Shown: in pieces, positions 1-9,383 of the stretch | Layout of the letters: each line of letters begins with the position of its first letter | Position numbering within the stretch: position 1 is the stretch's first letter | NCBI GenBank assembly: GCA_000497835.1 | Contig: KI547164.1 | Span: forward strand, 36,924-72,020 | Direction: 5' to 3' | DNA from: a gamma proteobacterium L18 | Lineage (GTDB): Bacteria; Pseudomonadota; Gammaproteobacteria; Pseudomonadales; Pseudomonadaceae | Length of the DNA: 35,097 bases | The notes under the pieces: model-generated | Database searches by the model: none | What the model was told of the DNA's origin: nothing | What the model saw: the letters and a program-made list of their open reading frames with translations, nothing else | Position numbers and translations under genes: made by a program

Positions 1-6
1 TTCTTA

Positions 7-56
7 AGACCGCGCGCCGCCCGCGCGGCGCTTCCCGGGTAGAACCCGGTCCCACA
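7..56. repeat. REP-like palindrome (copy of the 16.1-kb element)
   Basis: A GC-rich stem is formed by GCGCCGC (14-20) and GCGGCGC (25-31). A CCCGGGT/ACCCGGT-type half-palindrome follows. Positions 1-39 match 16131-16169 apart from one base, so the window edge probably cuts through a second copy of the element found upstream of roxS. It lies 3' of the minus-strand binding-protein gene that ends at 137. Confidence 0.75.
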
Positions 57-136
57 TTTGTTGCAACGTACCATGGCCTGACACACCGAGGTTTTAGCCT
101 TGTGCGCCTGGCATTTGATTGAGTTAAAGGTGAGTG

Positions 137-1216
137 TCACCCCCCCGCCACCACCTTCCCCCACACCTGCTTGCGCACCAGATCAATATCCGCCGGCATC
201 GCCTCCAGCGGAAACAGCCGGCTCATGGTGTCTTCATCCGGGTACACCAGGCTGTTGCCGCGCAACGACGGGTCGATCAGCGCATCGGCCTTTTCATTGC
301 CGTTGGCGTAATGCACGTAGTTGCTGATGCCGGCGATCACCTTGGGCTCCAGCAGGTAATTCATGAACGCGTAGGCGGCCTTGGGGTTGGGAGCATCGGC
401 GGGCATGGCGACCATGTCGAACCACAGCGGGGCACCCTCGCGGGGGACGGAGTAGGCGATGTTGACGCCGTTGTTCTTGGCGCGGGCGGCGGTCTGTGCT
501 TGCAGCACGTCGCCGTTGTATCCCACCACCACGCAGACTTTGCCGTCGGTGAGGTCGTCGATGTAGCGAGCGGTGTCGAAATAGGCCACGTTGGGGCGGA
601 TCTTCAGCAGCAGCGCTTCGGCCTTCTTGTAGTCGTCGGGGATTTTGCTGTGCGGCGCCAGGCCCAGGTAGTTGAGGGTGATGGGCAGCAGTTCCGGGCC
701 GCTGTCGACGAAGGCCACGCCGCAGGCCTTGAGCTTGCTGATGTTCTCGGGCTTGAACACCAGGTCCCAGCTGTCCACGGGTGCGTTGTCGCCCAGCACG
801 GCCTTGACCTTGTCGATGTTGTAGCCGATGCCGGTGCTGCCCCACAGGTACGGGAAACCGTGGCGGTTGCCGGGGTCGTTGACTTGCAGCAGCTTGAGCA
901 GCACCGGGTTGAGGTTGTCCCAGTTGGGCAGTTTGCTGCGGTCCAGCTCCATCAGGTCATGGTGCTGCACCTGGCGCGCCATGTAGTGGGTGGACGGGAA
1001 CACCACGTCGTAACCGGAGTTGCGCGCCGACAGCTTGTCGTTCAGCACTTCGTTGCTGTGGTACAGCTCGTAGGTGGAGACAATGCCGGTACGGGCCTGG
1101 AAGTTCTTCAGGGTATCGGGGGCAATGTACTCGGACCAGTTGTAGACCTTGACCGTCTCGGCGGCCTGGGTGGCGCCGGTGGCGAGCAGCAGAAGGGCAA
1201 TCAGGGGACGCAGCAT
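137..1216 (-). CDS. Polyamine-type ABC transporter periplasmic binding protein (PotF/SpuD-like)
   Basis: A 359-residue periplasmic solute-binding protein. By family it would bind putrescine, spermidine or related polyamines for an ABC importer. The start at 1216 gives a clean signal peptide (hydrophobic MLRPLIALLLLATG core, cleavage after about residue 19, TQA). The mature protein opens with KVYNWSEYI, the typical N-terminus of the PotD/PotF/SpuD family, and its length is normal for PotF. An upstream in-frame ATG at 1258 would add 14 residues before the signal peptide and is less likely. No permease or ATPase gene for this protein is present, so it looks like an orphan receptor that feeds a permease encoded elsewhere. 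It lies 48 bp after the AraC gene on the same strand and may be co-transcribed with it. The ligand cannot be settled from sequence alone. Confidence 0.9.
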   Translation of the reverse strand: MLRPLIALLLLATGATQAAETVKVYNWSEYIAPDTLKNFQARTGIVSTYELYHSNEVLNDKLSARNSGYDVVFPSTHYMARQVQHHDLMELDRSKLPNWDNLNPVLLKLLQVNDPGNRHGFPYLWGSTGIGYNIDKVKAVLGDNAPVDSWDLVFKPENISKLKACGVAFVDSGPELLPITLNYLGLAPHSKIPDDYKKAEALLLKIRPNVAYFDTARYIDDLTDGKVCVVVGYNGDVLQAQTAARAKNNGVNIAYSVPREGAPLWFDMVAMPADAPNPKAAYAFMNYLLEPKVIAGISNYVHYANGNEKADALIDPSLRGNSLVYPDEDTMSRLFPLEAMPADIDLVRKQVWGKVVAGG

Positions 1217-1264
1217 CGGGCAAGCCTTGGCGGAGTGGGCTGCTACAGCATAAGCCACCTTGGC

Positions 1265-2029
1265 CTACATGGCATGCTGCCGCTGCCTGAGGTAGGCGGT
1301 GGGGGACAGGCCGGTGTGCTGGCGGAAGCATTTGTAGAAAGCCGACAGCGAGTTGAACCCGGCAGCAAAGGCCAGTTCGTCGATGCGCGCGTTGGGCGTC
1401 TGCTCCAGGGCACGCAGCAGGTGCTGCAGGCGGGCCTGGTTGACGTAGGGGTAGAAGCGTTGGCCCAGCACCTGGTTGAGCAGGTAGGACATCTGGTTGC
1501 GGCTGTAGCCGCAGGCGCGGGCCACTTCCTGCAGGTCCAGGTCGGGGTTGAGGTAGGGTTGCTGGTGCTGGAAATAGTGCTGCAGGTCTTGCGCCATGAT
1601 GCCCAATTGCCGCGGCGACAGGCCCAGGCGCGCGGTGGCCGGGCGCGGCGCGTCGGTGACGTTTTCACGCACCAGGGCTGCGTATTCGTTGACCTGCCAG
1701 ATCAGCCCGTCACGCACCACGATGGCTTCGCTGGCGCGGAATGACACCAGGTTGGCGGCGCCGCGCAGGGTCAGGGTGTACTGAATGAAAGCGGTGTCGC
1801 CGTCGACGCGGATGCGATCGCTGTGGTCCAGGGCTTCACCGGCGTTGCGCGGCAGGTTGGCCTGCACGTAGTCACGCAATTGGGCCAGGCCCAGGGTGAG
1901 GTGCTGGAAGAAGTCGTGGTATTGGATGTCGGGGTGGTAGAGCGCCATGATGCCGTCGAGGTCGCGCTGTTTCCAGCACAGGTGGTAGCGGGTGACGGTG
2001 GCGAGGGTGAGGCTGGAGTCGCTGTGCAT
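1265..2029 (-). CDS. AraC-family regulator with N-terminal NTF2/SnoaL-like domain
   Basis: A 254-residue transcription factor. Residues 1 to about 125 resemble the SnoaL/NTF2-like cone fold: WKQRDLDGIMALYHPDIQYH is typical of its first helix and strand. Residues about 145-254 form the double helix-turn-helix AraC domain, with CGYSRNQMSYLL and the second HTH AGFNSLSAFYKCFRQHTGLS. The start at 2029 is preferred because longer versions read back into a REP element. NTF2-like folds are small-molecule pockets, so the N-terminal domain is a plausible ligand sensor; that is inference. The gene lies 48 bp upstream of the polyamine-type receptor in the same direction, which suggests polyamine-linked control of that gene. 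Confidence 0.85.
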   Translation of the reverse strand: MHSDSSLTLATVTRYHLCWKQRDLDGIMALYHPDIQYHDFFQHLTLGLAQLRDYVQANLPRNAGEALDHSDRIRVDGDTAFIQYTLTLRGAANLVSFRASEAIVVRDGLIWQVNEYAALVRENVTDAPRPATARLGLSPRQLGIMAQDLQHYFQHQQPYLNPDLDLQEVARACGYSRNQMSYLLNQVLGQRFYPYVNQARLQHLLRALEQTPNARIDELAFAAGFNSLSAFYKCFRQHTGLSPTAYLRQRQHAM

Positions 2030-2059
2030 CGATGCTCCGGTGGTGGGGCTGATGGCCTC

Positions 2060-2136
2060 ATCGCGAGCAAGCTTTGCTCCCACAAGCATACGCCTCGGTT
2101 GTGGTTGGCACGGTGGGAGCAAAGCTTGCTCGCGAT
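2060..2136. repeat. REPIN (two inverted REPs, GCGAGCAAGCTTTGCTCCCAC family)
   Basis: Two perfect 24-bp inverted arms, 2060-2083 and 2113-2136, are separated by 29 bp. The same core occurs at 25079-25189 and 29537-29611. The element sits between the 3' end of dppF (2176) and the 5' end of the AraC gene (2029). There it could end or stabilise the dpp transcript. Confidence 0.9.
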
Positions 2137-2175
2137 AGCGGTAGGACAGCCGCCATCGCGATCAAGGTGGTTACA

Positions 2176-3147
2176 TCAGTTCAAGAACTGCTCGGCATAG
2201 TGGCAGGCCACTTGCCGGGTATCAACCTGGCGCAGTTCCGGCACTTCGCTGGCGCAACGCTCGGTGGCGTACGGGCAGCGCTTGTGGAAGGCGCAGCCGG
2301 GCGGCGGGTTGAGCGGGTTGGGCAGCTCGCCGACGATCTTGATCTTCGGTTTCGCCGGATCCGGCTTGAGGGTCGGTGTGGCCGACAGCAGCGCCTGGGT
2401 GTAAGGGTGCAGCGGACGCTTGTAGATGTCCTCCTTGGGCCCCATTTCCGCCGGTCGGCCCAGGTACATCACCAGCACGTCATCGGCCACGTGGCGCACC
2501 ACCGCCAGGTTGTGGGAGATGAACACGTAGGCGGTGTTGAACTGCTGCTGCAGGTCCATGAACAGGTTCAGTACCTGGGCCTGGATCGACACGTCCAGCG
2601 CCGAAGTCGGCTCGTCCGCCACCAGCACCTTGGGCTGCAGCATCATGGCGCGGGCCAGGGCGATACGCTGGCGCTGGCCGCCGGAGAACATGTGCGGGTA
2701 GCGCTGGTAATGCTCGGGGCGCAGGCCCACTTGCTGCATCATCGCCTGCACTTTCTCGCGGCGCTCGGCCTTGCTCAAGTTAGTGTTGATGAGCAGTGGC
2801 TCGCCCAGTTGGTCACCGATTTTCTGCCGCGGGTTGAGCGAGGCGTACGGGCTCTGGAACACCATCTGCACGTCCTTGCGCAGTTGCTTGCGCTCGGCCT
2901 TGGTGGCGCCGTGCACTTCCTGGCCGGCGATTTTCAGCGAGCCGGAAGTGGGTTCCTCGATCAGGGTCAGGGCGCGCGCCAGGGTGGACTTGCCACAGCC
3001 CGACTCGCCGACCACGGCCAGGGTCTTGCCAGCCTCCAGTTCGAACGACACGCCATTGAGCGCACGCACCAGGGCGTGGCCCTTGAACAGGCCACGGGAC
3101 ACTTCATAGTGACGGGTGAGGTCGCGGGCAGTAAGTACGACGGCCAT
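2176..3147 (-). CDS. dppF: Dipeptide ABC transporter ATP-binding subunit DppF
   Basis: A 323-residue cytoplasmic ATPase, one of two that power DppBC-mediated di/tripeptide import. Walker A GESGCGKST, the signature FSGGQRQRIALARAMM and Walker B VLVADEPTSALD are all present. The C-terminal oligopeptide-transporter extension has four cysteines (about C285, C291, C298, C315), the pattern linked to an iron-sulphur cluster in peptide ABC ATPases. The start ATG at 3145-3147 overlaps the dppD stop (TGATG), which indicates translational coupling. An ATG further upstream at 3180 lies inside dppD and is not needed. It is the last gene of the dpp operon and is followed by a REPIN. Confidence 0.96.
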   Translation of the reverse strand: MAVVLTARDLTRHYEVSRGLFKGHALVRALNGVSFELEAGKTLAVVGESGCGKSTLARALTLIEEPTSGSLKIAGQEVHGATKAERKQLRKDVQMVFQSPYASLNPRQKIGDQLGEPLLINTNLSKAERREKVQAMMQQVGLRPEHYQRYPHMFSGGQRQRIALARAMMLQPKVLVADEPTSALDVSIQAQVLNLFMDLQQQFNTAYVFISHNLAVVRHVADDVLVMYLGRPAEMGPKEDIYKRPLHPYTQALLSATPTLKPDPAKPKIKIVGELPNPLNPPPGCAFHKRCPYATERCASEVPELRQVDTRQVACHYAEQFLN

Positions 3148-4115
3148 CAAGCCACCTCCTGGTTCAGCGGGTAGAAGCAACGGGCCAGGCTATGGGCCTT
3201 TTGGTCCAGCGTTGGGCGCTGGCTGCGGCAGTTGTCCTGGGCGTAGGGGCAGCGTGGCGACAACAGGCAGCCCTGGGGGCGGTCGTAGCGGCCGGGGACG
3301 ATGCCCGGCAGGGTGGCCAGGCGCGCGGCGCCTTCGCTGTGCTCGGGGATCGCCGCCAGCAACGCTTCGCTGTACGGGTGGCCGGGCAGGTCGAACAGTT
3401 GCGGCACGTGGCCCACTTCAACGGCTTGGCCGGCGTACATCACGCACACGCGCTGGGCGGTTTCGGCCACCACGGCCAAGTCGTGGGTGATCAGGATCAG
3501 CGCCATGTCCTGCTCTTTCTGCAGGTTGAGCAACAGCTCCATGATCTGCGCCTGGATGGTCACGTCGAGGGCGGTGGTGGGTTCGTCGGCGATCAGCAGC
3601 TTAGGCTCGCCGGCAATGGCCATGGCGATGGCCACGCGCTGGCTCATGCCGCCGGACAACTGATGCGGGTAGGCATCCAGACGGCTTTCTGCGCCGGGGA
3701 TTTCCACCTTCTTCAGCAGTTCCAGGGCACGCTGGCGCGCCTGCTTGTTGTTCATGCCCAGGTGCTGACGCAGCACTTCCTGAATCTGGAAACCCACGGT
3801 GTAGCTGGGGTTCAGGGCGGTCATGGGGTCCTGGAAAATCATTGCCAGGTCTTTGCCCACCACTTGCCGACGTTGGCGCGCGCTGAGCTTGAGCATATCG
3901 CGGCCATCGAAGTTCAGCGCGTCGGCGGTGATGATGCCGGGGTGATCGATCAGGCCCATCAGCGCCATCATGGTCACGGATTTGCCCGAGCCCGATTCGC
4001 CGACGATCGCCAGTACTTCACCCTTGTCCACCGACAGGTCGAGGCCGTCGACCACCGGCACGGCCTTGGCATCGCCAAAGCGCACGTTCAGATTCTTGAT
4101 TTGCAACAGTGACAT
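3147..4115 (-). CDS. dppD: Dipeptide ABC transporter ATP-binding subunit DppD
   Basis: A 322-residue ATPase that pairs with DppF under the DppBC channel. Walker A is GESGSGKS, the signature [16 protein letters not shown], Walker [13 protein letters not shown], and the H-loop lies in [11 protein letters not shown]. The C-terminal extension holds cysteines at about 283, 289, 296 and 313 with spacing matching DppF. The start at 4115 gives the usual [12 protein letters not shown]-terminus and lies 10 bp after the dppC stop. Its 3' end overlaps the dppF start by one base. Confidence 0.96.
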   Translation of the reverse strand: MSLLQIKNLNVRFGDAKAVPVVDGLDLSVDKGEVLAIVGESGSGKSVTMMALMGLIDHPGIITADALNFDGRDMLKLSARQRRQVVGKDLAMIFQDPMTALNPSYTVGFQIQEVLRQHLGMNNKQARQRALELLKKVEIPGAESRLDAYPHQLSGGMSQRVAIAMAIAGEPKLLIADEPTTALDVTIQAQIMELLLNLQKEQDMALILITHDLAVVAETAQRVCVMYAGQAVEVGHVPQLFDLPGHPYSEALLAAIPEHSEGAARLATLPGIVPGRYDRPQGCLLSPRCPYAQDNCRSQRPTLDQKAHSLARCFYPLNQEVA

Positions 4116-4125
4116 GGTCGTCCCC

Positions 4126-5037
4126 TCAGGCGGCATTCTTGAGTTTGGGGTCCAGCGCATCGCGCAGCCCGTCGCCCATCAGGTTGATTGCCAGCACGCT
4201 GAGCAAAATGGTCAAACCAGGCAGGCTCACTACCCACCAGGCACGTTCGATGTAGTCGCGGGCCGAGGCCAGCATGGTGCCCCACTCAGGGGTAGGCGGC
4301 TGTACGCCCAGGCCCAGGAAGCCCAGCGCCGCAGCGTCGAGGATCGCCGAGCTGAAGCTCAGGGTGGCCTGCACGATCAGCGGTGCCATGCAGTTGGGCA
4401 GCACGGTGACGAACATCAGGCGCAGCAGGCCGGCACCGGCCAGGCGCGCGGCGGTAACGTAGTCGCGGTTCAGCTCGCCCATCACTGCGGCGCGGGTCAG
4501 GCGTACGTAGGACGGCAGCGAGACCACGGCAATGGCGATCACGGTGTTGATCAGGCCTGGGCCGAGGATGGCAACGATGGCCACGGCCAGCAGCAGCGAG
4601 GGCAGGGCCAGCATCACGTCCATCAGGCGCATGATGCTGGGGCCCATGATGCGCGGGAAGAAACCGGCCAGCAGGCCCATGAAGATGCCCGGGATCAGCG
4701 ACATCACCACCGACGACAGGCCGATCAGCAGCGACAGGCGCGAGCCATGGATCAGGCGCGACAGCAGGTCACGGCCCAGCTCGTCGGTGCCCAGCAAGTA
4801 TTGCCATTGGCCACCCTGCAGCCACACGGGTGGGGTCAGCAGCGCATCGCGAAATTGCTCGCTGGGGTCATGGGGGGCCACCCACGGCGCGAACAGCGCG
4901 CAGAAGATGATCAGCAGCATGAAGGCAAGGCCGGCGACGGCGCCCTTGTTCTTGGCGAAGGCTTGCCAGAACTCCTTGTACGGCGAGGGGTACAGCAGGC
5001 TTTGGTCAACGGTGACCGCGTTATTTGGAGTCGTCAT
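4126..5037 (-). CDS. dppC: Dipeptide ABC transporter permease DppC
   Basis: A 303-residue inner-membrane permease of the OppC/DppC family. The N-terminal cytoplasmic stretch ends at a first membrane segment ([18 protein letters not shown]). The following [20 protein letters not shown] is a hallmark of OppC/DppC proteins. The EAA loop that contacts the ATPases appears as [12 protein letters not shown]. With DppB it forms the peptide channel. It lies 10 bp downstream of dppB and 10 bp upstream of dppD, so the operon is tight. Confidence 0.96.
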   Translation of the reverse strand: MTTPNNAVTVDQSLLYPSPYKEFWQAFAKNKGAVAGLAFMLLIIFCALFAPWVAPHDPSEQFRDALLTPPVWLQGGQWQYLLGTDELGRDLLSRLIHGSRLSLLIGLSSVVMSLIPGIFMGLLAGFFPRIMGPSIMRLMDVMLALPSLLLAVAIVAILGPGLINTVIAIAVVSLPSYVRLTRAAVMGELNRDYVTAARLAGAGLLRLMFVTVLPNCMAPLIVQATLSFSSAILDAAALGFLGLGVQPPTPEWGTMLASARDYIERAWWVVSLPGLTILLSVLAINLMGDGLRDALDPKLKNAA

Positions 5038-5047
5038 GTGCGGTACC

Positions 5048-6058
<1,011 letters not shown>

Positions 6059-6090
6059 CTTGTGTGGTACCTCATCAGCCGGTTAGGCAT

Positions 6091-6122
6091 TTCCTGCCCG
6101 CAGCCCGGGTGGGATGCGGGCA
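6091..6122. other. Intercistronic stem-loop between dppA-like gene and dppB
   Basis: CCTGCCCGCA (6091-6100) pairs perfectly with TGCGGGCAGG (6113-6122) around a 12-nt loop. On the coding (minus) strand no T-run follows, so it is not a classical terminator. Stem-loops between a receptor gene and its permease genes often protect the upstream mRNA, as in malE-malF. Here it would allow more receptor than channel to be made. The role is inferred. Confidence 0.7.
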
Positions 6123-6135
6123 GGCGTTCTTCTTG

Positions 6136-7731
6136 TTACTTCACCAGGGTTGTAGCGAAGTTGTTATTGGTCAGGGGGTTAATGTGATAACCCTCGACGT
6201 TTTTACGCACGGCGGTAAACAAGCGGGGGTAGGCCAGGCTCAGCCAGGGGACGTCCTTGGCAAAAATGGCCTGGGCCTGCTTGTAGGCCTGTTCGCGTTC
6301 AGCCGGGTCGCTGCTGGCACGTGCCTTGGCGAGGAACCCGTCGAAGTCCTTGTTGCACCAGCGTGCGGCGTTTTCGCCGCTGCTGGCTGCATCGCAGCTC
6401 AGGTTGGGGGTGAGGAAGTTGTCGGGGTCGCCGTTGTCGCCGGCCCATCCATAAAAGGCCAGGTCATGTTCGCCCTGTTTGATGCGTTTGACCATTTCAC
6501 CCCATTCGAGCACGCGAATATCGAGCTTGAGGCCGATCTTGGCAAGGTCTGCTTGCAACAACTGGGCCGCCAGGGTGGGGTTGGGGTTGGTGGGGCCGGC
6601 ACCGTTGCGGGCGAACACGGTGAATGATGTGCCCTCGGGCACGCCTGCTTCCTTGAGCAGGGTGCGCGCCTTGTCCAGGTCGTGGGGCGGATCGACGATG
6701 CTTTTGTCAAAGCCCAGCAGGGTAGGCGGATACGGCCCGGTGCCGGAGGTGGCGCCACCGGCGCCGAACAGGGTCTTGACCAGGGTGGGCTTGTCCACGG
6801 CCATGGCGATGGCCTGGCGCACGCGCACGTCGCTCAGGTACTTGTGCGAGGTATTGATGGCCAGGTAGCTGGTCATCAGGGCTTCCATCTCGTCGACACG
6901 CAGATTGGGGTCGGCCTTGATGGCGGGGATATCGTCAGGCTTGGGGTAGACCGCGACCTGGCATTCGTTGGCGCGCAGTTTCTGCAGGCGCACGTTGCTG
7001 TCCAGGGTAATGGCGAACACCAGCGCTTCGCTGGGGGCCACGCCCTTGTAGTAATCGGGGTTGGCCTTGAAACGGACCATGGCGTCCTTGTTGTAGCGCA
7101 CCAGAATGAACGGCCCGGTGCCAATCGGCTTGCTGTTGAGGTCGCCGGTCTTGCCGGCCTTGAGCAGCTGGTCGCCGTATTCGGCGGAGTAGATCGACGC
7201 AAAGCCCATGGCCATATCCCGCAGGAAGGGTGACTCGGGACGCTTGAGGGTGAAACGGACAGTGTAGTCGTCCACCTTGTCGATGCCTGCGATCAGGTCT
7301 TTCATGCCCATGGCTTCAAAATACGGGAAGCCCATGGGCGCCTTGTCGTGCCACGGATGCTTGGGGTCCAGCTGGCGCTGGAAGCTCCACAACACGTCAT
7401 CGGCGTTGAAGGTGCGGGTGGGCTTGAAGTAGTCAGTGGTCTGGAACTTCACGCCCTGGCGCAGGTGAAACGTGTAGGTGGTGCCGTCGTCGCTGATGTC
7501 CCAGCGTTCGGCCAGGTCCGGGATGACGTCGGTGGTACCCGGTTTGAAGCCCACCAGGCGATTGAAGAGGGTTTCCGAGGACGCGTCGGCGGTGACGGCG
7601 GCCGTGTACTGCACGATGTCGAACCCTTCGGGACTGGCTTCGGTGCACACCACCAAGGGCTTTGCCGAGACGCCAACGGCGACGCTGAACAGTGCTGCCG
7701 CGATTGCGGCACGTAGGGGAAGCGTTTTCAT
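6136..7731 (-). CDS. dppA: Peptide ABC transporter periplasmic binding protein (DppA-like, copy 1)
   Basis: A 531-residue SBP_bac_5 family receptor for dipeptides or related ligands. The start at 7731 gives the signal peptide MKTLPLRAAIAAALFSVAVG with cleavage after about residue 23 (VSA). Family features include the early VVCTEASPEGFD segment, the FNADDVLWSF block and the C-terminal WAGDNGDPDNFL segment near the ligand pocket. It is the most divergent of the four paralogues here: it reads VCTEASPEGFDIVQYTAAVTA (two Pro/Glu-type changes) where the others have a SPAGFD motif. It sits directly upstream of dppB, so it is the best candidate for the cognate receptor. Confidence 0.93.
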   Translation of the reverse strand: MKTLPLRAAIAAALFSVAVGVSAKPLVVCTEASPEGFDIVQYTAAVTADASSETLFNRLVGFKPGTTDVIPDLAERWDISDDGTTYTFHLRQGVKFQTTDYFKPTRTFNADDVLWSFQRQLDPKHPWHDKAPMGFPYFEAMGMKDLIAGIDKVDDYTVRFTLKRPESPFLRDMAMGFASIYSAEYGDQLLKAGKTGDLNSKPIGTGPFILVRYNKDAMVRFKANPDYYKGVAPSEALVFAITLDSNVRLQKLRANECQVAVYPKPDDIPAIKADPNLRVDEMEALMTSYLAINTSHKYLSDVRVRQAIAMAVDKPTLVKTLFGAGGATSGTGPYPPTLLGFDKSIVDPPHDLDKARTLLKEAGVPEGTSFTVFARNGAGPTNPNPTLAAQLLQADLAKIGLKLDIRVLEWGEMVKRIKQGEHDLAFYGWAGDNGDPDNFLTPNLSCDAASSGENAARWCNKDFDGFLAKARASSDPAEREQAYKQAQAIFAKDVPWLSLAYPRLFTAVRKNVEGYHINPLTNNNFATTLVK

Positions 7732-7757
7732 GTAGTCCCTCTGGGAGCTGTAGGTTT

Positions 7758-7840
7758 GAGCTTCAAGCTTCAAGCTTCAAGCTGCAAGTGGAAGCACGCC
7801 GCGTAAGGCCTTTGCTTGCAGCTTGCAGCTTGAAGCTTGC
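7758..7840. repeat. Inverted array of 7-bp repeats (AGCTTCA / AGCTTGC)
   Basis: The left arm (7758-7788) carries tandem GCTTCAA units. The right arm (7814-7840) carries tandem GCTTGCA units in inverted orientation. Together they can fold into a long hairpin with a 7-bp period and several possible registers. It fills the gap between the porin gene (stop at 7846) and the next receptor gene. No T-run follows. A mRNA-stability or attenuation role between cistrons is possible. Confidence 0.75.
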
Positions 7841-7845
7841 CGCTT

Positions 7846-9222
7846 TTAAAGAATGTTGAACGGAACCGTGGTAACGATCCGCAGTTCGTCCAGGCTGCCA
7901 TCAGCCTGGTTGGCACTGGCGCGGTGGGCGGTGTAGGTGGCCCGCACGCTGGTGTCTTTCAGGGCGCCGCTCTGAATCACGTAGGAGGTGCCCACGCCGT
8001 ATTCATAGTGATGCTCGCCGTCCATCTGGTTCACTTTGTAGGCAGTGCCGGTGTAGTGGGTACCGTCGATGCCCCAGCCGCGCGCGGTGTACACGTTGAA
8101 CTTGAGGCCCGGCACGCCGTACTGGGCCATGTTCAGGCCGTAGGCCACCTGGAAGGATTTCTCGTTGGGGCCGTTGAAGTCCGACAGCAGCGAGTTGGCC
8201 AGGAAGATGCCGTTGGTTTCATGCAGGTAGTCGAAGTACTCGTTGCCGTTGATCTCCTGATAGGCCAGGGTCAGGCTGTGGGCCTGGTGGGTGGCGGTCA
8301 GCGACAGGCTGCCGGCCTGGTTGTCGATTTCGCCCATTTTGCGGGCGCCGGTGTCGCGGGTTTTGTAGTAGTTGACGCCGGTGGTCAGGCTGACCACGGC
8401 GCTGTCACCCAGCACGTGGGTGGCGCCGAAGTAGTACTGGTTCCAGAAGTCTTCCACCTGGGTGGCGAACAGCGTGGTGGTGACGCTTTCGAACGGCTGG
8501 TAGTTCACGCCTGCAGTGCTGACGCGGTCGGTTTCCACGCCCGTGTTGCTGTATTCGGAGCGGAACTTGCTCAGGCTCTGCTCGGTACGTGGCGACACGC
8601 GATCGAAGGTGCCGACCTGAAACGACAGGTTGTTGAACTCCTTGCTGTCGATCGACACGCCCTGGAAGCTGGACGGCAGCGCGCGGTTGCCGATGGTGGC
8701 GACCATGGGTGTGTCCATGGCCTGGCGGCCCAGGGTCAGGGTGGTGTTGGACACCCGCGCCTTGAGGTTGCCCAGGCCCAGCTTGCTCCACTGGCCCACG
8801 GCATCACCGTTGCTGTCAGCCAGGGTGCGGTTGTTGGAGCCGCCGTTGCGGGCGCTGCCGCGTTCCAGTGCCACTTCGTTGTACAGCGCCGCTTCCACGC
8901 CGAAGCCCACCGTGCCCTGGGTGAACCCGGAGGTGTAGTTCAGGGTGGTGCTCTGCAGCCAGTTGGTGCGGTTATTCATCGGTTCACGGTCGCCGTTTTT
9001 GGCGTGTGTGAACAGCGGCCCACGCTTGGATTGTTCGCGGGCGTACCAGTTGCGGGTGTTGCCCGACAGGCTCTGGTCTTCGACGAAACCCTTGGCATCG
9101 GCCTGGGCGCTGGTGGTTTTCAGCGTGGTGGGCGTGAAGGCCTGGCTGGCGTCATCGGCAAACGCCAGGGTCGACAGCCCGCTAATGGATAAGGCCAGCA
9201 TTGTTTTTCTTGTCATGCTCAT
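7846..9222 (-). CDS. opdP: OprD-family outer-membrane porin, OpdP-like
   Basis: A 458-residue outer-membrane substrate-specific channel. The signal peptide ends after about residue 22 (LAFA-DD). The rest consists of alternating hydrophobic and polar beta strands, and the chain ends in VTTVPFNIL like other OprD proteins. OprD-family features include the NRTNWLQSTTLNYTSGFTQG region and TLTLGRQAMDTPM. Its place inside the dpp locus matches OpdP of P. aeruginosa, which takes up glycine-glutamate and other dipeptides, so peptide entry is the likely role. A strong ribosome site (AAGGAG) precedes the ATG at 9222. MSM leaves a second ATG two codons later. Confidence 0.92.
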   Translation of the reverse strand: MSMTRKTMLALSISGLSTLAFADDASQAFTPTTLKTTSAQADAKGFVEDQSLSGNTRNWYAREQSKRGPLFTHAKNGDREPMNNRTNWLQSTTLNYTSGFTQGTVGFGVEAALYNEVALERGSARNGGSNNRTLADSNGDAVGQWSKLGLGNLKARVSNTTLTLGRQAMDTPMVATIGNRALPSSFQGVSIDSKEFNNLSFQVGTFDRVSPRTEQSLSKFRSEYSNTGVETDRVSTAGVNYQPFESVTTTLFATQVEDFWNQYYFGATHVLGDSAVVSLTTGVNYYKTRDTGARKMGEIDNQAGSLSLTATHQAHSLTLAYQEINGNEYFDYLHETNGIFLANSLLSDFNGPNEKSFQVAYGLNMAQYGVPGLKFNVYTARGWGIDGTHYTGTAYKVNQMDGEHHYEYGVGTSYVIQSGALKDTSVRATYTAHRASANQADGSLDELRIVTTVPFNIL

Positions 9223-9293
9223 GGTGAAGCTCCTTGGTCTTTTCTTTTTTTATGCCGGTACCTTCAGGTACGCGGTCAACTGGGTACAACTGT

Positions 9294-9308
9294 GTTTGCA
9301 AACGTTTG
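9294..9308. promoter_or_regulatory. Candidate operator upstream of the porin gene (overlapping palindromes)
   Basis: GTTTGCAAAC (9294-9303) and CAAACGTTTG (9299-9308) are two perfect 10-bp palindromes that overlap. TGCAAACGTTTG resembles the general LacI-family operator form. They lie about 80 bp upstream of the porin start. The 9-mer GCAAACGTT also occurs (reverse strand) at 13050-13058, upstream of another receptor gene. No regulator gene of that type is in the window, so the assignment is tentative. Confidence 0.35.
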
Positions 9309-9349
9309 GCCTTGTTCAAGTGGCCGCAGTTTGCCGTGCGTTGATGCCT

Positions 9350-9377
9350 GCAAGCCTGGGCTTGCGCATCGATGCGC
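9350..9377. other. Stem-loops 3' of dppA-like copy 2
   Basis: GCAAGC (9350-9355) and GCTTGC (9360-9365) form a short stem with a 4-base loop. It abuts a perfect 14-bp palindrome, GCGCATCGATGCGC (9364-9377), which lies just beyond the stop codon of the receptor gene ending at 9384. No T-run follows. It may protect or separate the receptor mRNA from the downstream porin gene. Confidence 0.45.
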
Positions 9378-9383
9378 CTGGGC

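Noticed and set aside
134..1744. Long plus-strand open frame opposite the binding protein and AraC genes
   Set aside because: It is a shadow of two recognisable minus-strand genes; the protein is rich in His, Val and Gly and shows no domain.
9240..9252. T-rich run before the porin gene as a terminator
   Set aside because: On the coding strand it reads as an A-run next to the AAGGAG ribosome site, and no stem precedes it.
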